A stretch of DNA of 64,000 nt from contig JAZKBN010000040.1 of the NCBI GenBank assembly GCA_040388605.1, forward strand, positions 1 through 64,000, in the 5' to 3' direction. A program made the position numbers and the translations under genes. Below the pieces are notes generated by a model, which was given only the letters and a program-made list of their open reading frames with translations, was not told where the DNA came from and did not search any database. The stretch is from JAZKBN01 sp040388605. Lineage in GTDB: Bacteria; Bacteroidota; Bacteroidia; Cytophagales; Flexibacteraceae. Below, piece after piece: positions 8,128 to 16,200 of this stretch (its first letter is position 1; every line of letters begins with the position of its first letter).

Positions 8128-8405
8128 TGGGACGTTCGCTGAAAAAAGGACCATATATTGACGCTCGCCTCGATAAGAAGGTTGAAGCGTTAAATACCTC
8201 GGGCAAGAAAACCGTAGTTAAAACCTGGAGCCGCCGCAGCATGGTATCTCCTGACTTCATCGGTCATACTTTTGCCGTGCATAACGGTAATAAGTTCATT
8301 CCGGTTTACGTAACGGAAAACATGGTTGGCCACAAGCTCGGTGAGTTTAGCCCTACCCGTAACTTCCGCGGCCACGTTGCCAAAAAAGATAAAGGAAAAC
8401 GATAA
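8127..8405 (+). CDS. rpsS: 30S ribosomal protein S19
   Basis: 92 residues, usual length. Part of the head of the 30S subunit, contacting S13 and the A-site. Family signature RSLKKGPYID at the start and VYVTENMVGHKLGEFSPTR later. Overlaps rplB by one base. Confidence 0.97.
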   Translation: MGRSLKKGPYIDARLDKKVEALNTSGKKTVVKTWSRRSMVSPDFIGHTFAVHNGNKFIPVYVTENMVGHKLGEFSPTRNFRGHVAKKDKGKR

Positions 8406-8489
8406 TTCAAGAGGCCGCAATCACGCAGGTTTACTGAATATTCAATATACAGTCGAGTATCTGCCGCTGACAACGGAAATTAAATAGCA

Positions 8490-8864
8490 ATGGAAGCAAC
8501 AGCTAAATTAAGGAACGTGCCTACCTCGCCTCAGAAAATGAGGTTGGTGGCCGACCTGGTGCGCGGCAAAAGCGTATCTCATGCACTGAACGTGCTGAAG
8601 TTCGAGCCTAAGCAAGGCGCCGCTCGTATTGAAGCATTACTGCTTAGCGCAATAGCTAACTGGGGTGTTAAATATCCGGAAGAGCGTTTAGAAGACGCCG
8701 ACCTGTTCATTAAGACTATCTTCGTGGACGGCGGTCGCCAGTTGAAGCGTTTACGCCCTGCCCCTCAGGGCCGTGCGCACCGCATTCGCAAGCGCAGCAA
8801 CCACATTACGCTCGTAATAGATTCCAAAAATGCCCGGGCGTCAGTGTCAGGGGGAAACAACTGA
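8490..8864 (+). CDS. rplV: 50S ribosomal protein L22
   Basis: 124 residues. Tunnel-lining protein whose beta hairpin is the site of macrolide-related mutations. Seen: NVPTSPQKMRLVADLVRGK at the start, and the hairpin RPAPQGRAHRIRKRSNHI. It is separated from rpsS by an 84-nt gap that shows nothing notable, and from rpsC by 9 bp. Confidence 0.96.
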   Translation: MEATAKLRNVPTSPQKMRLVADLVRGKSVSHALNVLKFEPKQGAARIEALLLSAIANWGVKYPEERLEDADLFIKTIFVDGGRQLKRLRPAPQGRAHRIRKRSNHITLVIDSKNARASVSGGNN

Positions 8865-8873
8865 TAACATAAA

Positions 8874-9815
8874 ATGGGACAGAAAGTAAACCCTACGGGC
8901 CTAAGGCTTGGTATTGTAAACGGTTGGGATTCCAACTGGTATGGCGGAAAGACCTTTGCTGACAAGCTGGTTGAAGACGACAAAATTCGTAAATACGTTT
9001 CGGCACGTATACCTAAAGGCGGCATTTCGAAAGTAATTATCGAGCGCACGCTTAAGAGAATCACCCTTACTATTAACACCGCCCGCCCGGGTGTTGTTAT
9101 CGGTAAGAACGGTGCCGAAGTAGATAAGATAAAAGAAGAGCTTAAGAAGCTTACCCAGAAAGACGTTCAGATCAACATTTATGAGATCAAACGTCCTGAG
9201 ATAGATGCCAAACTGGTTGGCGAGGGCATTGCCCAGCAACTTGAGGCTCGTATCAGCTACCGTCGCGCAATGAAGCAGGCTATCCAGGCTGCCATCCGCG
9301 TAGGAGCACAGGGTATAAAAGTAAAAGTATCAGGCAGGTTAGGCGGCGCTGAAATGGCGCGTACCGAGCAGTACAAAGAAGGAAGAATTCCTCTTCACAC
9401 ACTGCGTGCCGATATTGACTATGCACTCAGCGAAGCACAAACTGTATACGGAAAAATCGGTATTAAAGTTTGGGTATTCAAAGGCGAAGTTTACGGTAAC
9501 CGTGACCTTAGCCCGAATGCCGGCTTAACCGAAAGCCAGAATGCACTTACTGCCGCAGGCGGTGGAGACAGCAGGGGCGGAGGCGATGATCGCAGGGGCC
9601 GTGGCAGAAATGACCGTGGCGGCGATGGCAGAGGCGGAAACGACCGTGGCGGTAATCGCGGCGGTGGCGGTGCAGGCGGCGGTGGAAACCGCGGCGGCCA
9701 GGGCGGGGGCGGTAATCGTCCCGGCGGTGGCGGCGGAGCAGGCGGCTTCAATCGTGGTCCCGGTGGTGGCGGTGGAAACCGTCCCGGCGGTGGCGGCGGC
9801 GGACCTCGCAGGTAG
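8874..9815 (+). CDS. rpsC: 30S ribosomal protein S3 with Gly/Arg-rich C-terminal extension
   Basis: 313 residues, against about 210-240 for most S3 proteins. The core (about 1-210) is normal: GQKVNPTGLRLGIVNGWDS, the KH domain with PGVVIGKNGAE, and the end VWVFKGEVYGN. S3 forms part of the mRNA entry site and helicase. Residues 211-313 are an added low-complexity tail of Gly, Arg, Asn and Pro with repeated RGG and GGGNR(P/G)GG units, resembling RGG RNA-binding regions and strongly basic. The reading frame is continuous and ends at a TAG, so this is not an obvious frameshift. The coding strand here is very G-rich. Confidence 0.95.
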   Translation: MGQKVNPTGLRLGIVNGWDSNWYGGKTFADKLVEDDKIRKYVSARIPKGGISKVIIERTLKRITLTINTARPGVVIGKNGAEVDKIKEELKKLTQKDVQINIYEIKRPEIDAKLVGEGIAQQLEARISYRRAMKQAIQAAIRVGAQGIKVKVSGRLGGAEMARTEQYKEGRIPLHTLRADIDYALSEAQTVYGKIGIKVWVFKGEVYGNRDLSPNAGLTESQNALTAAGGGDSRGGGDDRRGRGRNDRGGDGRGGNDRGGNRGGGGAGGGGNRGGQGGGGNRPGGGGGAGGFNRGPGGGGGNRPGGGGGGPRR

Positions 9816-9918
9816 TCATAAGCTAAGCATAGTACTTCGGAGCTTCAGTTTTAGTATCGGTTTACCTGTAAAGGTTCCGGTCTGATTTAAGAACATTGCT
9901 CCTCATCAAATAAATAAA

Positions 9919-9952
9919 GCGGCCTGCTTTTCAAATAAGAAAGGCAGGCTGC
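9919..9952. other. Strong hairpin between rpsC and rplP
   Basis: A 14-bp stem (with two G-U pairs), arms at 9919-9932 and 9939-9952, loop AAATAA. It lies in an unusual 248-bp gap between genes that normally abut. No T run follows on the plus strand, so a processing or mRNA-stability element is more likely than a full terminator. Confidence 0.55.
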
Positions 9953-10063
9953 AAACGATACAGGTTAAGCCGGTTTGTTCCGGCAAAATCTTACCCGAAA
10001 CAGTATTATCAGGCAGCGCTGCTATGCTGCCCACGCCGGGAGGCGAAAGAATACAGCAGAACC

Positions 10064-10492
10064 ATGTTACAGCCTAAAAGGACAACATACAGAAAAATGC
10101 AGAAGGGCCGCGTTCGCGGTCTGGCCACAAGAGGTCACGATATCTCTTTTGGTTCCTTCGCCATCAAATCGCTGGAAGGCGGCTGGATAACAGCACGCCA
10201 GATAGAAGCAGCCCGTATTGCCGTAACCCGCGCCATGAAACGCGAGGGCCAGGTATGGGTTCGCATCTTTCCGGACAAGCCCGTAACCAAGAAACCTGCA
10301 GAGGTTCGTATGGGTAAAGGTAAAGGTGCTCCCGAATATTGGGTGGCCTGTATCAAGCCCGGAACCATACTGTTCGAAAGCACAGGCGTGCCCTTGGCAT
10401 TAGCCCAGGAGGCATTGCGCCTTGCTTCGCAGAAACTGCCGGTTAAAACCAAGTTCCTGGTACGTCGCGACTACACTGAAACAACTGTCTGA
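10064..10492 (+). CDS. rplP: 50S ribosomal protein L16
   Basis: 142 residues, usual length. L16 lies at the A-site side of the peptidyl transferase region. Seen: MLQPKRTTYRKMQKGR, the central segment RIFPDKPVTKKPAEVRMGKG, and the end ALRLASQKLPVKTKFLVRR. It starts 248 bp after rpsC instead of directly after it. Confidence 0.97.
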   Translation: MLQPKRTTYRKMQKGRVRGLATRGHDISFGSFAIKSLEGGWITARQIEAARIAVTRAMKREGQVWVRIFPDKPVTKKPAEVRMGKGKGAPEYWVACIKPGTILFESTGVPLALAQEALRLASQKLPVKTKFLVRRDYTETTV

Positions 10493-10513
10493 ACCTGCTG
10501 ATCTGAAATCAAT

Positions 10514-10711
10514 ATGAATAATCAGGAAATCAAAGCGCTCAGCGCAGAAGATCTGGCTGCAAACCTCGCCCGCGAGGAAGCACGCCTGCAGAAGCTGAAG
10601 TTCGCCCATGCCATTACCCCGCTGGAAAACACCGGCCAAATTCGCGAGGCTCGCAAGCAAGTGGCCCGCTTTCAAACTGAAATTACAGCCCGCAAGCTGA
10701 CCCAAGCCTAA
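10514..10711 (+). CDS. rpmC: 50S ribosomal protein L29
   Basis: 65 residues, usual size. Two-helix protein near the tunnel exit, next to L23. Seen: the start EIKALSAEDL, the core EARLQKLKFAHAITPLENTG and IREARKQVARFQTEI. rpsQ follows after 9 bp. Confidence 0.95.
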   Translation: MNNQEIKALSAEDLAANLAREEARLQKLKFAHAITPLENTGQIREARKQVARFQTEITARKLTQA

Positions 10712-10720
10712 TATACGAAC

Positions 10721-11194
10721 ATGAGCAATATCATAGACGACGAGGAACTGAACGCAGGTACCCCTGCTGAAGAAACGGGCAGCGAAGCTGAGACTTCTTC
10801 TGAAACTGCCGAAACAACAGCTGCTGCCGAAGAAACTTCTGAGGCGCCGGCTGCTGAGGCAAAAGCACCTGAAGCCGCTGCACCTGCAGCTGCCTGGTCT
10901 GCCCCCAGCTTTTCAAAAGCTGCCGCTGCTGATACCGATGATGCCCGTAACTTCCGTAAGGAAAGGGTTGGTAAAGTGGTAAGCAACAAAATGACTAAAT
11001 CTATTGTGGTTGCTGTAGACAGGAAAGTGAAACACCCTACCTACGGTAAATTCATGAACAAGACTACCAAGTTCATGGCCCACGATGAAACCAATGACAG
11101 CAAGCCGGGCGATATTGTTCGTATTGCTGAAACCCGCCCCCTGAGCAAAAGCAAGCGCTGGAGACTGGTTGAAATAATAGAAAGAGCGAAATAG
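10721..11194 (+). CDS. rpsQ: 30S ribosomal protein S17 with acidic N-terminal extension
   Basis: 157 residues, nearly twice the usual 84-90. The S17 core runs from about residue 76 (RNFRKERVGKVVSNKMTKS) through KHPTYGKFMNKTTKFMAHDE to RPLSKSKRWRLVEIIE. Residues 1-75 are a low-complexity stretch rich in Glu, Ala, Thr and Ser with no basic residue until about position 48. There is no in-frame start between the ATG at 10721 and the core, and the ATG follows rpmC by only 9 bp, so the extension appears to be translated. S17 is a primary 16S rRNA binder. The function of the acidic head is unknown. Confidence 0.94.
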   Translation: MSNIIDDEELNAGTPAEETGSEAETSSETAETTAAAEETSEAPAAEAKAPEAAAPAAAWSAPSFSKAAAADTDDARNFRKERVGKVVSNKMTKSIVVAVDRKVKHPTYGKFMNKTTKFMAHDETNDSKPGDIVRIAETRPLSKSKRWRLVEIIERAK

Positions 11195-11294
11195 TTTTTT
11201 GCGGCCCCCCTGGGCGGCTTACCTTGGGTATCGGTTTTATGCCGATGCAGCAGGTAAGCATATAACAGGGTTCGCAAAGTAAACGCCAAAAACA

Positions 11295-11663
11295 ATGGTA
11301 CAGCAGGAATCAAGATTAAGTGTGGCAGATAACAGCGGCGCAAAAGAAGTGCTTGTTATTCGCGTACTCGGCGGAACGCGCAAAGCGTATGCATCCGTTG
11401 GGGATAAAATTGTGGTTACCGTAAAACACGCGCTTAGCAGCAGCGGTTTGAAAAAAGGTACGGTAAGCAAGGCAGTAGTGGTGCGCACCAAAAAAGAAGT
11501 GCGCCGTAAAGACGGAACTTATATCCGTTTCGACGATAACGCCGCCGTATTGCTGAATAACAACGATGAGCCTCGCGGTACCCGTATATTCGGCCCCGTA
11601 GCTCGTGAGCTGCGCGAAAAGCAGTTCAGCAAAATCATATCCCTGGCACCTGAAGTTCTCTGA
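11295..11663 (+). CDS. rplN: 50S ribosomal protein L14
   Basis: 122 residues, usual length. L14 lies at the subunit interface. Seen: MVQQESRLSVADNSGAKEVL and the conserved RGTRIFGPVARELRE. A 100-nt gap before it contains a small possible hairpin (CTTACC...GGTAAG enclosing ATCGG...CCGAT). It is the first gene of the spc part of the cluster. Confidence 0.97.
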   Translation: MVQQESRLSVADNSGAKEVLVIRVLGGTRKAYASVGDKIVVTVKHALSSSGLKKGTVSKAVVVRTKKEVRRKDGTYIRFDDNAAVLLNNNDEPRGTRIFGPVARELREKQFSKIISLAPEVL

Positions 11664-11667
11664 GATA

Positions 11668-12030
11668 ATGAAAACGGAAAAGAAAATAAAGCTGCATATC
11701 AAAACCGAAGATACGGTTATGGTGATAGCAGGCGATGCTAAAGGCCGTACAGGCAAGGTGGTTTCAGTTGATCGCGATAAGTATCGTGCAATTGTTGAAG
11801 GCCTTAACATGGTGACCAAGCACACCAAGCCTACTGCTCAGAATCCGCAGGCCGGAGGTATAAGCAAAATGGAAGCTCCCATTCACATCAGCAACTTACA
11901 GCTGGTTGAACCTAAAACCGGGAAACCTACACGCGTTGGCCGTCGTTTGAACGACGCCGGTAAATTGCAGCGCTATTCTAAAACCACTAAAGAATTAATT
12001 CCCGATGGCAAGCCCCAGACTAAAAAATAA
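11668..12030 (+). CDS. rplX: 50S ribosomal protein L24
   Basis: 120 residues. Early 50S assembly protein. The KOW motif is visible in VMVIAGDAKGRTGKVVSVDR, followed by the variant THSP-like end region. The start at ATG 11668 (MKTEKKIKLH) was chosen over an earlier in-frame position because that would overlap rplN by 59 bp. Its 3' end overlaps rplE by 26 bp. Confidence 0.95.
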   Translation: MKTEKKIKLHIKTEDTVMVIAGDAKGRTGKVVSVDRDKYRAIVEGLNMVTKHTKPTAQNPQAGGISKMEAPIHISNLQLVEPKTGKPTRVGRRLNDAGKLQRYSKTTKELIPDGKPQTKK

Positions 12031-12571
12031 ATACTTGAGCGAGATAGTTCCCTCGCTGAAGGAGAAGTTTGAGTACAAGTCCATTATGCAGGTTCCTAAG
12101 ATTACCAAGGTCTGCATTAACAAAGGTATCGGCGCTGCCGTAGCTGACAAGAAACTGGTAGATGTTGGAGTTGAAGAACTCAGCACCATCGCAGGCCAGA
12201 AAGCTGTTGCTACCAAAAGCAAGAAAGCGATATCTAACTTCAAACTGCGCGAGAACATGCCTATTGGCGCCCGTGTTACATTACGCGGCGACCGTATGTA
12301 TGAATTCATTGACCGCCTGGTAAACATTGCATTGCCACGTGTACGCGATTTCCGCGGCATCAGCGATAAAGGTTTCGACGGACGCGGCAATTATACCCTC
12401 GGCGTTAAAGAGCAAATCATATTCCCTGAAATAAGCATCGATAAGGTGACTAAAATTTCAGGTATGGATATTACCTTTGTAACTACGGCTACAACCGACG
12501 AAGAAAGCCTCGCTTTACTTAAAGCTTTCGGTATGCCTTTCGCTAACCAAAACAAATCCAATCAAGACTAA
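12005..12571 (+). CDS. rplE: 50S ribosomal protein L5
   Basis: 188 residues. L5 binds 5S rRNA and contacts the P-site tRNA. The start SPRLKNKYLSEIVPSLKEKF, IGARVTLRGDRMYEFIDRL and the segment DFRGISDKGFDGRGNYTLG are typical. The only fitting ATG (12005) lies 26 bp inside the end of rplX, a real overlap, which suggests coupled translation. Confidence 0.96.
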   Translation: MASPRLKNKYLSEIVPSLKEKFEYKSIMQVPKITKVCINKGIGAAVADKKLVDVGVEELSTIAGQKAVATKSKKAISNFKLRENMPIGARVTLRGDRMYEFIDRLVNIALPRVRDFRGISDKGFDGRGNYTLGVKEQIIFPEISIDKVTKISGMDITFVTTATTDEESLALLKAFGMPFANQNKSNQD

Positions 12572-12574
12572 GCA

Positions 12575-12844
12575 ATGGCAAAGGAATCCGTAAAAGCGCG
12601 TGAGCGCAAAAGGCAGGCCCTGGTTGACAAATATGCCGACAGGAGGAAGAAACTGAAAGAGGCCGGTGATTGGGTCGCCCTTGATGCTCTTCCGCGTAAC
12701 AGCTCTGCAGTTCGCCTGCACAACCGTTGCAAGCTTACCGGTCGCCCAAGAGGCTACATGCGTAAGTTCGGTATCAGCCGTGTAACTTTCCGCGAAATGG
12801 CTTCGGCCGGTAAAATTCCGGGAATCACTAAAGCAAGCTGGTAA
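12575..12844 (+). CDS. rpsN: 30S ribosomal protein S14 (zinc-independent form)
   Basis: 89 residues, the length of the zinc-free form; the CxxC pairs of the short zinc form are absent. Seen: AKESVKARERKRQ, LPRNSSAVRLHNRCKLTGRP and YMRKFGISRVTFREMA. It is followed directly by a terminator. In most bacteria rpsH and rplF would follow here. Confidence 0.97.
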   Translation: MAKESVKARERKRQALVDKYADRRKKLKEAGDWVALDALPRNSSAVRLHNRCKLTGRPRGYMRKFGISRVTFREMASAGKIPGITKASW

Positions 12845-12868
12845 TTACCGCTGCTTTGTAATGAAATT

Positions 12869-12903
12869 AAAACTCCGATGGTGCGAACTGTCGGAGTTTT
12901 TTT
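12869..12903 (+). terminator. Terminator of the ribosomal operon
   Basis: AAAACTCCGA (12869-12878) pairs with TCGGAGTTTT (12891-12900), loop of 12, followed by TTT. It closes the operon just 24 bp after rpsN. Confidence 0.88.
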
Positions 12904-13207
12904 GTTTTATACTTTTCTCTTTTACCGGCAGGCGTACCAAGGGTCCTTTAGGACCTTATATTGGTTGTTGCCTGCATATGATTTGGCCATGAATAACGGG
13001 TTTGATGACTTCGCCTTGTTTTGTGTATATACACTTCGGCCGGGTTTTTGCATGTTAAGGGGTTTTGCGTTATTTTGGTTATGCGCATTAATGTGTTGCT
13101 TGCTCAGGCTTACATAGCTTAGCATATCAATTGTGGATACATAATTGTCCTGGCTTTCACAAAGCCCCGTTTTTTACTTAAATTTGGCTTGGTTCCCTAT
13201 ACCGCTT
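12904..13207 (+). other. Intergenic region before the giant PKD gene
   Basis: About 300 bp without a credible gene; a hydrophobic 79-codon frame here has no family resemblance. It contains the promoter box at 13179-13186. Confidence 0.5.
13179..13186 (+). promoter_or_regulatory. -7 box of the giant PKD gene
   Basis: TAAATTTG matches TAnnTTTG. A TTTC at 13155-13158 is a near -33 element. The predicted start of transcription (about 13192) excludes a TTG start at 13145 and supports the ATG at 13208. Confidence 0.5.
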
Positions 13208-16200
13208 ATGTATCGCACCTCTACAGCAAAACTTATTGTCTTTTTACTGGTCGGCTTTTTTTACGCAGGACTTTCTTTTAGCCAACCCGACTCTAAAATT
13301 GGCAGGAAGAAAAATAAGGCCTTTAACGTCCCGGTTTCGGATTTCGCTCTTTCCGGGCCTGTGAATTCCGGAAACCGCGTAAGTTCAGTGGGCGATCAAT
13401 GCCCTTCAATCAGCCAAACAGGGTCGGCAGCCGGTGTAAGCGGACAAACCTTGAATTTTAGTGCATCCACAACCGCGGGTACAGTAAATTGGGATTTTTG
13501 TGAGGGTGACCTGGCCGGTTTACCAACCTTAAAATCTTCGCCTTTAACCTTTAGCGGTGCAGGGCAAATGACTATTGTATCTGATACAATAGCGGGACAA
13601 ATTCTTTATTATGGCTTTATGCCATACAGTGATGCCAGCAATAACCTTTCAAGATTTGACTTTGGTACAGATTTAACGGGCAATCCCCGTGAAAGTTTGC
13701 TGGGCAACCCGGGAGGCTTAATGAGCGGAAACTCGGTGGCTTTGCGCTTTATGAAAGAAGCCGGCATTTGGTATGCATTAGCTATTCAAAATACTTCAAA
13801 TACAATTATTCGCTTAAGGTTCGGAGCCGGTATAGGTTCCTCACCAACTTCTGCACAAACCTTAACGCTGCCTGCGGGAACACTGAACAGGCCTTTGGGC
13901 CTTGATGTAGCGCGCGACGGTGATTCGGTTTATGCTTTTATCACCAACAACAACACAAATGTTCTTAATAATTTCGTAAGGCTGCGCTTCGGTACAAGTA
14001 TAAGCAATGCGCCTGTTTCTGAATTCCTTAACGATTCAGTAATGAGCGGGAACTTTTCAAACATTGGCTCACTTACCCTTATTCGCGATTGTTGTGCATG
14101 GCATGCCTTGATAGTTGCAGCAAACGGCCAATTATTCAGCATGAATTTCGGAGCGAGCCTTGGCAGCAGAATAACATCGCGCAGTGTAAACAGCTACGCC
14201 CTGAACGATTTTTTCAGTACCACGCCGAATGCTGTTTTATCTGTAACCGGAATAGCCGCAGGCCTCGACAGCGGCAGATGGAATGTTTTCATTTGCACGA
14301 GTACGGCTCCATCAATTATATCAAGAATTTCCTTTGCTAACGGAATCAACTCCCCGCCTACAGCGGCAGGGGCATATAGCTTTTATGGCGGCTTAAGTAA
14401 CTTATTAGCAATTACACTTTACCATAAAAACTCTGATTGGTTTGCATTCACAGCAGATCGCAGTGCCGGTACCAAGGCAAGGCATATTTTACGATTCCCT
14501 GATTTATGCAATGCATCACCCGCATACGCGAGCGGCAGCAATGTATCTGTTACCTATCAGCACGGCGGGGTATTTGGTGTAGGCGCAAGTGTTGTAAATA
14601 CAGGCGGCTGCAAAGCAGTAAGTGTTAAATCTGTATCAGTATCAGCAGGTAGTCCTTTGTCTGCCATTTGCCCTGCTCCTGTTTTAAATATACCTGCGAG
14701 TGTATGTATTAATTCCGATTTTACTGTTTCGGCAACGGGTACAAATATTACTCAATATGATTGGGACCTTTGTTCAGGTGATTTTACTCGGAATCCGACT
14801 TTATTGAATATTGCAGGAACTGTTACGCAGCAATCTGTATTTAATCATGAGCCATTTGCTGACGGTGATAATTTTTACGCCATTCAAACCGGCATAGAAG
14901 GCGGGGTGAGCAAAGTACTTACATTCAGCTATGGAAATGACTTAAAGAATTTTCCTTTGCTTGCAGGTGATTGGGGTAACCCCAATAACAGCATTGGTAA
15001 TGCAACAGATATTAAGACAATTAAAGATAAGGGAATATGGTATGCCCTTGCAGTTAATTCTCAGCAAAACGTAATATCTACACTTTCGCTGCTTTCATTT
15101 ACAAACGGGCTTGAAAGCCAGCCTACCGGAAATTTGATTGCTGCAAACGGGGTGTTTTCAGGGGCGAGTTCAAAAGGATTGGAGATTATTCGTGATAACG
15201 GAAAAATTTATGCGCTTGTTACAACAGGTGGCGCCCAGGTTGCTGTTTTTTCATTCGGAAATTCAATGTTGAATACCCCCGTTGTACGCTTAATTAAAAC
15301 TAACAAGGCGTTTACAAAAGTGAGCGCCAAACGTGAGTGCAATATCTGGACAGCTTATTTTGTTGAAAATGCCGGAACAGTTTCCCGGTTCAGCTTCCTT
15401 AACGGACTGGATGCTCAGCCTGAAATTTTTCAGCTTACCTTACCTGCCACACCTGCTTTAGGAGTGCCGGCGAATATAAAATTGGTTAATGATGCTGATC
15501 AATGGTATGCCTTAATATTGAACAGTGCCGGTAATTTAATGAAGCTGGGTATCGGAAACAGCCTGCGAAGCACTTCAGGTTTTAGTGTAACCCAATTTAC
15601 ATTGCCGGCAGGTGCATCATCTAATAATACAACTTCGTTTAATATTCAGAAGCAAGGCACAGAATGGATTGCATTTATGGTAAATGCATCTGCCGGAACA
15701 CTGAACAGGATCCTGTTTTCTTCGCCCTGTACGGCAAGGCCGCAATCATTTAAGGGTGATATTAATAATACTGTGAACTATACCTCTAACGGTAATTTCC
15801 CGGTTTATGTAACAGCAACAGATACGGGAGGCAACGTAAGTGTTACTACAGGTATAATTCGCATTAAAGCGCCTGTTACCCCGGGTTTCAGATTCTCAGG
15901 CAATTATTGCCACAACAGCATTATTACATTTACTGATACCAGCCAGCCTGCTGTTGCAGGCACAACGTGGACAACTGAATGGAATTTCGGCGACGTTGCA
16001 GATACCGCAACTGCCCAGGCCCGCGGTACGCAGGTAACCTATTCTTACGCAAGGCCGGGCACCTATTTGGTAAGAATGATTCTTCATGAGTCCGGTGGTT
16101 GTATTATTAAATCGCAGGCAGTTTCGGTGCGTATTGCAGCTTTACCGGAACCTGATTTCAATATACCGGCACTGGCCTGTGGAAACGACAGCGCTATGTT

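Noticed and set aside
9491..9885. Open frames opposite or offset to the S3 tail (Pro-rich on the minus strand, Ala/Val-rich on the plus strand)
   Set aside because: They arise from the GGN repeats of the S3 tail read in other frames.
12878..13117. 79-codon hydrophobic frame after the ribosomal terminator
   Set aside because: It starts inside the terminator, has no family resemblance and no promoter; probably chance.
13145..13207. TTG start extending the giant PKD gene by 21 residues
   Set aside because: The promoter box at 13179-13186 would lie inside the coding region, and the signal peptide begins at the ATG 13208.
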